A stretch of DNA of 64,000 nucleotides from the NCBI GenBank assembly GCA_023052935.1, contig CM041298.1, positions 53,575,813 to 53,639,812 on the forward strand, given 5' to 3'. The position numbers and the translations under genes were made by a program. The DNA comes from Piezodorus guildinii. Taxonomy: Eukaryota; Arthropoda; Insecta; Hemiptera; Pentatomidae. This document shows positions 31,565 to 41,786 of this stretch, piece after piece (the first letter of the stretch is position 1; each line of letters starts with the position of its first letter). The notes beneath the pieces are model-generated. The model was not told where the DNA came from, made no database searches, and saw only the letters and a list, made by a program, of their open reading frames with translations.

Positions 31565-31888
31565 AATCAGGAATCAGTCATTTTTTGAAAATTTTTTAAT
31601 TTTGCCAACGTTTCGGCTCAAGCTTGTGAGGCATCATCAGGGCATTACTGAGCCATGTCAAAGCATAAACTCATAGGTGGAATAATCAGGAATTAGTCAT
31701 TTTTTGAAATTTATTTAATTTTGCCAACGTTTTGGCTCAAGCTTGTGAGCCATCATCTGGGCATTACTGAGCCATTACTGAGGCATTACTGATTGGCAGT
31801 TTATGCTTGGACATGGCTCAGTAATGCCCTGATGATGGCTCACAAGCTTGAGCCGAAACGTTGGCAAAATTAAAATAAATTTCAAAAA
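31565..31888. mobile_element. Penelope-like terminal-repeat cluster with hammerhead-ribozyme-like motifs
   Basis: Three copies of a unit of about 100 bp are present: two tandem on the minus strand (31597-31647 and 31716-31766 core) and one inverted on the plus strand (31822-31872). Each has the order CTGATGA, a stem-loop, GAAAC, then TTGGCAAAATTA. Tandem and inverted terminal repeats carrying hammerhead motifs are known from Penelope-like retroelements. There is no ORF, so it is a terminal remnant or a non-autonomous derivative. The Penelope assignment is an inference from these motifs. Confidence 0.6.
31822..31872 (+). ncRNA. Hammerhead-ribozyme-like motif (best copy)
   Basis: Stem I TAAT and GCC (31822-31828) can pair with GGC (31863-31865) and ATTA (31869-31872), leaving an AAA internal loop. 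CTGATGA is at 31829-31835. Stem II is GGCTC (31837-31841) with GAGCC (31850-31854). GAAA is at 31855-31858, then CGTT, giving a two-pair stem III (A-U, C-G) and a GUU cleavage triplet. One extra U between CUGAUGA and stem II departs from the textbook core, so activity is uncertain. Confidence 0.5.
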
Positions 31889-31901
31889 ATTATTTTGTTA
31901 T
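31889..31901. repeat. Target-site duplication of the Penelope-like insertion (right)
   Basis: ATTATTTTGTTAT, matching 31552-31564. Confidence 0.8.
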
Positions 31902-32289
31902 GTTAAATTTGTCGATTTTTTGCCTCTAAACAATAATTCATTATAAATTCCGTATACGTCGTAAATTTCTGAGTGAGGCAATTATAAACGCAGAAAACTC
32001 TATAAAAGCGGATGATAGATCATTTCTGTCAATTCGAATGCTCCTATATAGAGTAAATTGATGAAATACAAAAAAATGTGTGAAATCAGTAACTTTGAAA
32101 AATAATTAAAACTATTAAAAAAAGTAACGAGAGTAATTTTTTAACACTCACTAATAAAAGACATTCACTACTGATAAATGAAAAAATAATTTATAATTTA
32201 TCTTGATTAGATCAAAAGTTATAGAATTTTGGCTACTAAATCGTGATTTTTTCTCACTGTGCGCCGTGATAATACAACTTAATTTATAC

Positions 32290-32500
32290 AATATGGTTAC
32301 AAGCTCTATAATTCCGCGCTGCTTAGCCTTCTAAATTCTCAAGTGGCCTGAGCTTTTTCAAAATAACCGAGTATGTTTTACATCCGTAAAGAACTGTTAG
32401 AGGAATAATAGTTTTGTATATGCTAACCTTTATGTGTTTACAAAGAAGTCTTAAACTAACTAGTTTATAATAACATGCGTTTCCCACCATTAATCAAAAG
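32290..32500 (-). pseudogene. Short LINE RT relic
   Basis: The minus strand reads HIKVSIYKTIIPLTVLYGCK followed by TYSVILKKLRPLE, the conserved YKTIILPVLLYGCETW-type segment of LINE RTs. Only about 60 codons are recognisable. Confidence 0.65.
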
Positions 32501-33552
32501 TGTTGAGAATAGATTATTTAATATAAAAAGCATAATTTTCATAACTTGTTATTCTTTGCAATTAAAATTATCAAAAAAATTCAATTTCATTAAAAGAAAA
32601 TTTACTGGGTGAATGTCGGAATTCCTTCTCCAATGGTGTAATATAAACCGGATCTGCAAAAACTCTTGCGTCCAAACTTTAAATCCGACCCTGGTTATTT
32701 ATATTTATTCCAGACTGGGGCCACGAACCGCAGACTTGCAAAACATATAGAACCGCTGGTATATGTTGCCGTAAAGAGGCGAGATGAAATGCTCCGGCTC
32801 TAAAATCCCTCGTTCAATTTTAACCAACTCCTCTCCTGGGCAGGAAACTCTTCTGAAGTGGATGGCAGTCTCCTTAAATTCAAGAGGGTGAGGTAGTTTC
32901 GCTTCTATTTTTGCCACAACAGTCCGACTTCAGCACGCCCCGCCTACTAGAAATTCATCGTTTTTTCGAAAGAAGAGGCTATGAATTCTGGGATAAAAAT
33001 GCATCTCTGGGGAGTACGGAGTAGCTGTATGTTATAAACCGCCTTACTGTTCCACTTTAATCTCACAATATTTTTATTTTCAAGTCAAGTCGAGTTTACT
33101 TTAAAAAAAAAAAAAATGTCTGGCAGCCATAGGGACTGCCGGTAGAAGGGAAAACTTACACTGTAATAAAAAAACTGAAGATATTTTAAAATATAGATAT
33201 TTCTTCGCCAATATTATAAAGATTTTTTCTTAAGATCAGTTATCAAAGATTAACATTCAAATACATAACCTTCTAAACTGAGTTCTATAAGTTCAAAAGT
33301 AATCATTTACATATTTTGGAATATCTGTAGGTGTGTAACACTGATATATGTGCGACACAAAGATAATCTCAGTCTTTCTTCCAAGCTAACAAAAAAAATG
33401 AAGTTTTAACTAGAAATAAAGTATATTTTTTTGTCTGTTGTTTATGTGTTCTTAATTGAATTCTTTAATATTAAAATTAATTTAATTTTCAATATCATAT
33501 TTCTTTGCTAATATAATGAAGATATTTTTTCAATTTCATTTTACTACAGCTG
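32501..33552. other. Intergenic DNA
   Basis: 32640-32960 is less AT-rich and contains a 70-codon minus-strand frame (32705-32917) without any domain I recognise; it is not called. The remainder is AT-rich with an A run at about 33101-33115. Confidence 0.4.
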
Positions 33553-33638
33553 TGCATGCGCCAGTTTGGAGCATGTTAGTAACGTCACCATGGTTACGAA
33601 ACCAAAGCTTTTACCCTGCCAAAAATGGCATTTAGGTA
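33553..33638 (-). repeat. R5 repeat, minus copy
   Basis: Reverse complement of 27424-27510 (CATGTTAGTAACGTCACCATGGTTACGAAACC). Confidence 0.6.
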
Positions 33639-35130
33639 TCCTTAATATTAGAATGATAAGTATAAATTTTGATGGTTTGATGAGGCATATTAGGCATTAA
33701 AAAAAATCATTACCTTTTCTAAGATTCATTAACAACTGGTAAAAATAAATGAGAATTAATTAATGACAGAAATGCTTGGAGAAAAACAAATATGAATTCA
33801 AACGACACTATATGCAACAATTTAGGAAAATAATTTTTCCTACATAGAATCTCGTTTAAATTATGATACATGATGAAAAGCAGAACAATTCACTCACAAC
33901 GAAAAATTAAAAATTGCTTTAAGTTTATTTATTCTTAAATTCAAAATTTTGTAGATTAAGATGTTCCCCTTTCTTGTTTTTTAAACGAGTTTTTATGAAT
34001 GAATTTATGATTATATTTTATTAATTTAATATTATGAAATTATAATAAAACTGCCTTTTTTTTTTTTTCTTTTTTTTGTTATCTCATAATTAGAATTAAA
34101 ATCCCCATTTATTCATTCTCTTCTCCCCACTATGCATTACATAATGATTTTAACACCAATAAAATTGAAAACATGCTTTATTATTATTATTTATTTGATT
34201 TAGTGAATTAAATACTGTTATTTATGATATTTATCTCTAAATATAATGTATTGTTGGAACCCATCATTGTTATTTTTACAAAGGGTTTTGTTCTAGTTCA
34301 TGAAATTAACTATTTATCAATATTTGTTTAAAATTTAAAATGTAGTCGTCCAAGGATGCATGAGCAACTTTATGCATTTCAGTATTTTAATTTGAACTAT
34401 GAAGGGAGGAATACCTGCTTCAAATATAGCAAACATTTTGAAGGTCATATGCGGCATTTTTATTAGCGGGTGCCCAGTTGGTCAGAAAACATAAGTTTTT
34501 TTTTTTTAAACATTGTCTATGTTCTTATTAATTAGAAGATTAAGGACGTTTTCTAGGGATATGCAGAAATATAAGTTATACTGTCCGAATTTGTGGAGTT
34601 AGGCTAGATAAGAAATCACATCTACAGATCTGTACACATATACATCGTATATGATTTGTTATGCATTTTTATACTGCCTATAATAATTGTATAATGTAAA
34701 CTCTAGGGTCATAAAACCAGTAGTATTTTCATAAAATGTGCTATTGATAACTCAAAATATTTAGTATATTAATTGGATATATTGAGAAAATGAAAAAATT
34801 AAATATATAGACACGTTTTGTTCGATTTTACAATTGATAGTATCTTCATTTGAAAGCTCCAGGACTCTGCAGGAGTACCAAATTAAAACAGGCCCATTTT
34901 GTTTTTAAAGTACTAAGAGAAATAAAAATAATCATAAGAAATATTACGATTTATGTATCATTTTGCTTCATAATAAACTGTTTTGGTATCTTTAATTATT
35001 TTATTATTATTTTTCTTTGAACATACGCGGATAGGCATCTATTTATCGGATCTAAGGCAGATATTTTAACTTTATTGTTGCTGATTTTAGTTCTATGAAA
35101 TTTTAAAAATAATTATTTACTTTCCACTTT
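33639..35130. other. AT-rich intergenic DNA
   Basis: Very AT-rich, with T runs at about 34056-34078 and 34497-34507. No gene or repeat recognised in about 1.5 kb. Confidence 0.5.
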
Positions 35131-35654
35131 CCCTAGTGGTCTCTCCTGTATTGTGGAGATTGTACAAGGAGTGACACCTAACTCGGAATTGCTAAGGTGA
35201 TGCAGTGGGATCCAGCTGATAATGTTATTGAGTAGACCCGGAGGAGGCTGTACATCTCCAGCTCCTCCTCCAGAAGCCCTCAATAATTGCTCGCTCCAGA
35301 CAAGTCATAGATCAGGCTAACGCAATTACCTACTGAGTGGCATCAATCCCAGCTTGTAGGACTGTAGCTCTGCGGATCTGCTCCTGACAAATCATTGCTT
35401 CCTTGATTCTTTCTTAATTCGGTGACTAGGATTGTTCCCGCCATTGTACCGTATCTCACCCTCTTCTCTTATCTAATCCATCTGTAGAGTAAGATGTAGT
35501 GATACATATGATCTATAATTCCTGGGAGGAAGAAAATCTTCAATTAATTATTACTCGAAATATCTCTTTTGTAACTATTAACCAACCCCCCTTTTTGCAT
35601 TAGTTTGTAATATTATCTGATACATTACATTTCATAAAACTTTACCATATCATT
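35131..35654. other. Unique GC-richer block
   Basis: 35130-35470 has clearly higher GC content (CCCGGAGGAGGCTGTACATC, CAGCTCCTCCTCCAGAAGCC). No open frame of note and no match in the window. It could be an old, unrecognised repeat or regulatory DNA. Confidence 0.35.
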
Positions 35655-35745
35655 TTATTAAAAAAACCTATACTACTACAACCCATGAAGGGTCTTGGGA
35701 TCAGTACTCAGAGATTCGTACTGTTTCTCGGCCAACGACCGCGCA
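35655..35745 (-). mobile_element. SINE-2 tail fragment
   Basis: CAACCCATGAAGGGTCTTGGGATCAGTACT and ATTCGTACTGTTTCTCGGCCAACG are the reverse complement of the SINE-2 tail at 40143-40205. Confidence 0.65.
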
Positions 35746-35759
35746 AAGAATACACGGAG

Positions 35760-36060
35760 CCATGGGAGCCCATGGCTGAGTAGCTAGCGCGATAGTCTTC
35801 CACGCCAAAGGTTGTGAGTTCGAATCCCAGCCCCGAAGGGATTTTTCAATCATTTAAATCAATTGGGATTCACTCACTCACTGGTATGTGAGACCCGTCA
35901 GCCATCTGGTAGTCACTCACAAAAATAGACGTAGTGACCCCTATAAAAATTATTTTTTAGGGCATACTATTATTATAAAAATTCATCAAGAAACGCGCGT
36001 GTATTCTTCCTACACGGCCTGTCGCGCCACTGGAAGAAGAAGAAGGTCTGTTGTGTGCAT
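35760..36060 (+). mobile_element. SINE-3: tRNA-headed retroposon
   Basis: CATGGCTGAGTAGCTAGCGCG (A-box-like) and GGTTGTGAGTTCGAATCCCAG (B box) form the head. A body of about 200 bp follows (CACTCACTCACTGGTATGTGAG, AAATAGACGTAGTGACCCC, CACGGCCTGTCGCGCCACTGG) and ends in a GAAGAAGAAG tail. Only one copy is in the window, so the SINE call rests on the head and length. Confidence 0.55.
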
Positions 36061-36489
36061 TCAATGATAGAACTTTCTTATATCTGCTCTAATTGGAGCT
36101 GGTGAGAATATTAAATCCTATTTTTTTGTAAGTTTGGAATGTTATTTCCAAAACATATAGAAAAAAAAAGTCTATTATCCTTACACAATTCAGTTCTTTT
36201 GTTTAATACTTCTTAATTATTGACAAATTTATAGATTTAATAATGATAAATTCAGTTTTTCATTTAATTATATAAAATTTAATTCGTTTTATTTTGTTTC
36301 AGGTAAGAATTCTTTCCTTTGCTGTGGTATTAAGAAATTATTTTCCACATTGGTAACTATAAATTTCAATATAGCTCAAGTTTTTTATTTAAATGCCTGT
36401 GGTCTTAAATATGTATTTATTTATTTTTATTGACAAGTGTTATTATAATTTACTGTTATTATATGTAATATTATTTCTATTTTCATTTA
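36061..36489. other. AT-rich intergenic DNA
   Basis: Nothing recognisable. Confidence 0.4.
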
Positions 36490-36522
36490 CCCCTTCTAAG
36501 ATCTTCTTTATCACTGATTAGG

Positions 36523-36539
36523 CCTAAAGTGGTACACAC
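36523..36539. repeat. Target-site duplication of the insertion in SINE-2
   Basis: CCTAAAGTGGTACACAC here and at 37004-37020, 17 bp identical. Confidence 0.8.
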
Positions 36540-37003
36540 ACACAACAACACAACTAGTTCAACCAGGATTTTCTCACTCGAAAGTGTTTTGTCCATCCGG
36601 TTGATGTGCTATCTTTAAAGGACTGGGGCATAACCTACGCACTGGCTTCCTCCTCCGAAGAGGAATCCAACTCCGACCATCACGTCTTGTGACCGGGCAG
36701 TGCAAGCACTCCCGGCCACCACCCAATGATGTTCCTGGCTAGGGACCATCCCCGTGGTACCATTTTGAAATTATGATATCTTAAAGGCCCGAATGGTCGC
36801 GTGCCTCAAGACTGAAAATTTCTCGCAGCTTCTACGGTTTACCAGGATACAAATGCTCCGTACCCAACAAATTAGCCTCCATCGTTAGCCGCACAATGTG
36901 CGTTACCAGCTCTCACGGCGGGGACGTGATGGTAGGCACTTGGGTATCACAAGGTATCCACCTCCACATAGTGGAGTTGGTTCTTGTGAGCCCTTTGAGA
37001 GCC
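36540..37003 (-). mobile_element. 464-bp GC-rich retroposon-like insertion
   Basis: Bounded by a perfect 17-bp duplication, so it inserted by target-primed reverse transcription or a similar mechanism. In element sense (minus) it ends in GTTGTGTTGTTGTGTGT, a TTG-type tail. The body is GC-rich (GGTGGTGGCCGGGAGTGCTTG, GGAGTTGGATTCCTCTTCGG) with no significant frame. It may be a 5'-truncated LINE 3' UTR or a SINE; the family is unknown. Confidence 0.6.
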
Positions 37004-37201
37004 CCTAAAGTGGTACACACTTTATAGAGCCTGGGTTTGCCCCAGGATGGTCTTCATACTCTAGGGTCGCTCCACGGCTGAAATAACAGAATATAAAATT
37101 GGGCCTCTGCTGGGATTCGAACCTGGGACCCGGAGAACAGTAACCTAATGCCTTATCCACTAGGCCACGCCGCCCCCTTCATTTTACTCTATAATTTTAT
37201 T

Positions 37202-37400
37202 ACTTTCACTAACTATGAACTATAATATATATATAGCGATCCTAAAAACTTTCGGATTTGAGTTTTAATCGTAAATACGCGTTTTATGGTCCCCTGATTC
37301 CAAATGACCAAGGTCTTGTGGGTGTATTTGTATGTGGTAAGCCTAGCTCAAAAACGATAAGTTGTATAGAACCGAAATTTCATATTGTGTTATAAATTTT
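37202..37400 (-). mobile_element. HLE fragment (old, hairpin end)
   Basis: ACTTTCACTAACTATGAAC, CGTTTTATGGTCCCCTGATTCC and a short GTGGGTGTATTTGTATGTGG remnant of the microsatellite match the family with many changes. Confidence 0.65.
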
Positions 37401-39050
37401 ATTTACAATACCAACATTTTTTGCATTAAAAACAACAAAAACAAAATAAGTTATGATCAGGTCGATCACCTAATATAAGATAATAATTGATACAAGTTAA
37501 ATTATTTAATATGCTGATGACTGCTAACAACTACTGAATTCAGTAAATATACTTTAGCATTTTTTATCTCTCTATTTGTTTATACACGTATATCACAGAT
37601 GATAAGAGAAAAAAGGAGTTTTTAATTATCATATAGATTGCTCAATCATTTTGAAATTATTTAAATCGAGTCGTAACGCCAAAGTTCGATGATGATATCA
37701 AGCTAATTTCTTTGGACTGCGAAAATTATTTTTAATTCTTATTTTATAACTCACATTATTAATTAATTAAGATTAGTCTATAAATATATAAACTAAGGAC
37801 TGTTTAATTCTATCTTCATGGTTTAATTATAGATATAGTAATGCATGTCTCTATATCTTATATAAAAACATTCCACCTCAATCATCAAAATGTATTCCAC
37901 CTCTATGAGGAGTATAGTTGGTTATTTCCCTCGATTCGAATGCAACATTTCCTTGGTTCATTTCTCTATCAAGTCATCCGGTCCCTCCCTCCGCCTCTCT
38001 CCATCCATCCATACTAGATCCTGTCTTTCCGACCTCTCTTCTTACCATAGAAAAAAAATCAAATTGAGGTGAAAAATGTCTACACCTCTTAAAACTAATT
38101 GTCATAAAGCTGTTTTTTTTATTTTACTTTCATTGTTATTTTATTTATTCATTTGTATTTTTATTTGTTAATTTATATAACATTAAGATATTATTGTATT
38201 TGTAGAGACTAATGAATTGTTTCATTAGATTCACACGTGGTTCCCAAACGCTCCTAATTTTCTATTAGGTGCATCGAGTTGAATTAAACCTTTTTTCCTC
38301 GGCAATATATCCTTTGTTTCCGTCTTTTCTGATCTTTCAAAACTAAAAACGTCCTTATATTCTCGATATGCTTACCACATGTTCCTCGGTCTATTCAGTA
38401 AATAATAGATCCCAGTCCATAAACTTATGCATGTATCATATCGCCGATCCGCCTCCTTTAAAAAATCGTTTTTTATTCGTGCCATCCTATTTTGGAACTA
38501 AAGCTCTCCTGAACTATCAATCTTTCCAACGTATGTACTATTTAAAGATATAGACGGTAAGTATTACTTGTAACAAAATCTATTCTATCTTCTCTTTATA
38601 TTTTATAACCTTCAACATCCACTCTCAAAGAACTCTTATCGGTCAATTTTATTTAATTACTCTTCTTCTAGAATTTTATATATTTTTTTGATAATTTTAC
38701 CTACCTTTACACTTGATGCCAGAAATATGCGCTTAAGAAAACACCATGTCAAAACTTTTACAATCTCGAAGTTAGTGCGTTCGAAGTCTGGAATTGTTGT
38801 GGTCTTGCATTAAACACGTTAGAACAGATGAGCTAGAAAGAACAGACAGATCCGCCTTACGTAGATATTCGCCCAGGCGTGAACGTGTCAAGTAAGAAAA
38901 AGACATAAAAGAATACTTATTTTGAATTTTTCCTTAAGCATTAATATGATATAGTTGTAATTAGGTCCTGTAGTATTTCTGAAACATCAACCTCTATTTG
39001 TTAAAGAATATGGTTGAACAAGACTGACTTGATTCTGTGTTTCTATATGG
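37401..39050. other. AT-rich intergenic DNA
   Basis: About 1.65 kb without repeats or genes I can support. Two frames of about 60 codons (37890, 38368) have no recognisable content. Confidence 0.5.
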
Positions 39051-39760
39051 AAATCAATTACGCTAATTTCAACGGCAAGGGAGGATCCAATCCGGGCTAG
39101 GGAACGTTTAATGGAAGAGTGTGTCTCGGTTTAATCGCCCTAATCTACGGATCGTGGCCTCTGGGAGCCGCGCTACACAAATTGCAGTGTCAATATAATG
39201 AGCCTAGCCCCGGATCGTCCGTGAGAGACAACGCACGAAGAGGATTGCACAAGAGTTAAGACCGGTGAGTGAAATTATAGCTTGCCAGGTCCGGTAGTGG
39301 TGCTTCCAGGCCTCCCCGCTAAGGACGGTAGTTTCCTCCGGTCGGATAATGGGACACGTAACCGGAGTTTTTGGCCCGGCCTCTTATCACGTGATCGTCG
39401 GCTAAGCCTTATTATTGTTATTAGTGGCTTACATTAAACACAGCGCGGGGCAGGCAGCGGGTAGTACCGTCGGGGTTTCATTCCAGAACGGGGACCCAAG
39501 GACGTGCATTCAAGTCGTGGTCTTTATGTAGCGGTAGCCGGGATGCAAAAGATTGGGGGAACAGTATCACCATGGAACATTAAGATAAGATGTTCATAGC
39601 ACGACGTCTCACAAGACTTACAAGAATCGATTGTACTTTCAAATCAAGGGCCACTCCTGCACTTGGAATAGTTCGAATTAGGTCGCAATCGGCGAAAAGT
39701 GTCCGAATCAGGTCCCAGCGTTTGTTTTATAGAGTTTGAATTGTGTCTCTTGTACCTGAA
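39051..39760. other. GC-richer unique block
   Basis: About 700 bp with much higher GC content than its surroundings (TCGTGGCCTCTGGGAGCCGCG, GCGGGGCAGGCAGCGGGTAG). No open frame is convincing. A segment of it (39347-39412) is duplicated at 39945-40002. It could be a regulatory or transcribed non-coding region, or the end of an unrecognised element. Confidence 0.4.
39347..39412 (+). repeat. Direct repeat, copy 1
   Basis: GGACACGTAACCGGAGTT and TTATCACGTGATCGTCGGC recur at 39945-40002 in the same orientation. Confidence 0.8.
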
Positions 39761-39944
39761 AACATTGATATGTATTGGATACGGTTTATCAACAGTGCCA
39801 AGTTCAGAATGCTAAAAAATAGCATGAATTGTTTTTAAAAAAAATTATTTTTAACCTTTTTAATGAGCTCCGAAAAAAATATATAACATAAAAAAATTTA
39901 AAGTTTAAATATTGTTTTAATTACTTATATTTAATCAAATTTAA

Positions 39945-40002
39945 TCGGACACGTAACCGGAGTTGTCCCGGCTTCTTATCACGTGATCGTCGGCTAAGCC
40001 TT
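39945..40002 (+). repeat. Direct repeat, copy 2
   Basis: Second copy of 39347-39412, lacking about 8 bp. It lies immediately before the SINE-2 copy. Confidence 0.8.
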
Positions 40003-40007
40003 ATTCG

Positions 40008-40216
40008 GGGGGAGGGGGGCGACCCTAGGGTATGGAGAGCCTCATAGGGCAGACCCAGCCCTATAAAGTGGGTACCCTTTAAATTGGGGGAATAACCTGG
40101 CGGCTGAGCGTGATTAAGACATAATCACCCCATTGCCCGGCCGTTGGCCAAGAAACAGTACGAATCTCTATATGTACTGATCCCAAGACTCATCATGTGT
40201 TGTAGAGGTTCAGGTT
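40008..40216 (+). mobile_element. SINE-2 copy (headless)
   Basis: GCGACCCTAGGGTATGGAGAG, CCCTATAAAGTGGGTACC and GGCTGAGCGTGATTAAGAC are the body. GTTGGCCAAGAAACAGTACG and CTGATCCCAAGACTCATCATG are the tail. The tRNA-like head is missing. Confidence 0.65.
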
Positions 40217-40388
40217 TTTTTTTTTGGTTTTTTTTTGCATACCTAAGATGACTGGAATATGGAATCAAGGAATCTATCTTATATAGTTACTGCTCTAGCC
40301 TTTTTCAGACAAACCTTCTCGGTATTTAAAAACTTTTATCGGAACTTCATATATTTAATTAAAAATGCGTGCAAGTATGTAATATATT

Positions 40389-40665
40389 AATAATAATAAT
40401 ATATTTATTTATTCGGATATATTACAGTTTGTCACAATGGACAATAATAATAATGCTACATGATAACATTCATACAATATTTACAATATAAACAGAAGAA
40501 AAGTCAAATTACATAAAATGAAACTAAAATTAAAAAGGTATATAATAACAAAATTTATAAATTAAATAAATATTAGGTTAACAAATAAATAAACAAAACA
40601 TGAACACACTCATACTTATATACATATATATTAAAAAAGTGAAATTAAAAACACCATAATGATTT
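40389..40665 (-). mobile_element. Jockey 3' end fragment (diverged)
   Basis: TTTATTTATTCGGATATATTACAGTTTGTCAC and the following 230 bp parallel the Jockey 3' UTR at 2240-2480 with more changes, minus orientation. No coding part. Confidence 0.75.
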
Positions 40666-41369
40666 TTATAATATATAAACATATTATATATAACACATAG
40701 TGTTATAACAGAAATTAAAAAGAAAATGAATTACATACTTACACGAAGATAAGATCAGACAACATTCACTTGCAACACAATGCGATTCTAATGTATTGGG
40801 ATCTGTAAATTGTAAATCACTTGTGGTTTTTTCAGATAACTTAGTAAATAAATACTGAAGACACTCCCCTATACTGACACCTTTATCAGATATGGAATCC
40901 ACTAGAAATAGGCCGGGACCTATTTCAGACTACTACAGATGGTGCAAGCTCGCTGGATGATTACGGGATAATTTTGAGTTCATGTCTTGAGGGTGATGGG
41001 GGAGGGCTTATAACTATTCATTTTGGTATTAATCCACTACCCTCACCCCCTGATCCAAGAAAACCCTCATATAGCCTAAAAAGGCGAGTTAAGGGAGAAC
41101 AAACAAATTGGGAATATTACATAAAGCGAAATTTCACATTAAGGTGTAATGAAGAAAAAAACAACTACATTTGACACTATTTACCTGCTACTTTATGTTG
41201 ATGGTATCAGTCTTGTTATTCCTTTTGACTACTTCAATCTTGGCACTATCTTTAAGCTAGTCTTAATTATACCTTACCCACTTTGTTGCCAACGCAGAAG
41301 AGCTGATGTTAGAATCTACTAAACAGAGGGTTTGAAAGAAGTTCTAACGTGTCATATCAGGCTTTTCTT
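40666..41369. other. Intergenic DNA
   Basis: Frames of 66-72 codons (40684-40902 minus, 40974-41174 plus) have no recognisable domain. No repeat match. Confidence 0.35.
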
Positions 41370-41490
41370 CCTTTCATGACTGACTCCATTCACACTCAAA
41401 CCTACTAGTTTCAATCCTTGTTTGCTCTACGATCCCTGATTATCCTCCGAGATGACTAAAAAGAAGACGGCCTCGAGACCTGGATTAGCT
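41370..41490 (+). pseudogene. Jockey-like RT C-terminal scrap
   Basis: The plus strand ends with a CCTCCGAGATGACTAAAAAG stretch followed by CGGCCTCGAGACCT, equivalent to the PRRLKR and WPRDL end of Jockey ORF2. The upstream part retains only weak similarity. Confidence 0.5.
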
Positions 41491-41747
41491 TAGCTTTTGG
41501 AATGCAGCTAATGGGTAGCTTCTCTACATGTGTATCATGACTTAGTTTAATATTGTCTCATATTTCCTAGTCGTTTACCATAATACGGTTGTAAATTTCC
41601 ATTAATATATTTTTAAAAACAATATCTGTTGGCAATGTGCAGTGGGACTTTAATATTTTAACAACTTTTTGAGTACTTTCAAAAACTTCCGTCTTTAGTC
41701 GAAAGAGAGCTCCTCTGAGGTTTTGATCATTGAAATAAAAAAATATT

Positions 41748-41755
41748 AAAATAGT

Positions 41756-41758
<3 letters not shown>
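41748..41758. repeat. Target-site duplication of Jockey copy 2 (left)
   Basis: AAAATAGTAAT here and at 44315-44325. Confidence 0.85.

Positions 41759-41786
<28 letters not shown>

Larger units (their letters stand above)
28235..32265. mobile_element. Long-inverted-repeat (foldback) element with nested insertions
   Basis: Left arm 28235-28433 plus 30335-30960; right arm 31100-32265 minus the 31565-31888 insertion. Paired phrases include CACGATTTAGTGGCCAAAAT/ATTTTGGCTACTAAATCGTG, TTTACTCTATATAGGAGCATTCG and its inverse at about 32036-32060, and TTGCCTCACTCAG with CTGAGTGAGGCAA. Arms are about 0.82 kb each after removing insertions, diverged by roughly 10-15% by eye, with a centre of about 140 bp. 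There is no coding capacity. It is probably a non-autonomous DNA transposon with very long terminal inverted repeats; its superfamily is unknown and no clear target duplication was found. Confidence 0.8.
36490..37176 (-). mobile_element. SINE-2 copy interrupted by a second retroposon
   Basis: Head on the minus strand at 37176-37108: GCGTGGCCTAGTGGATAAGGC (A box, tRNA-Arg-like) and CCCAGGTTCGAATCCCAGC (B box). The body GGAGCGACCCTAGAGTATG matches 40010-40080. At 37020 the body is interrupted by a 464-bp insertion and resumes at 36539. Confidence 0.7.

Noticed and set aside
32705..32917. 70-codon frame in GC-richer DNA, possible exon
   Set aside because: No recognised domain, splice sites not evident; evidence insufficient.
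35778..35845. Possible tRNA gene
   Set aside because: The B box is good, but there is no closed cloverleaf and a SINE-like body follows.
37108..37176. tRNA-Arg-like sequence with good A and B boxes
   Set aside because: The acceptor arms do not pair and the sequence runs into a SINE-2 body that recurs elsewhere, so it is a SINE head and not a tRNA gene.
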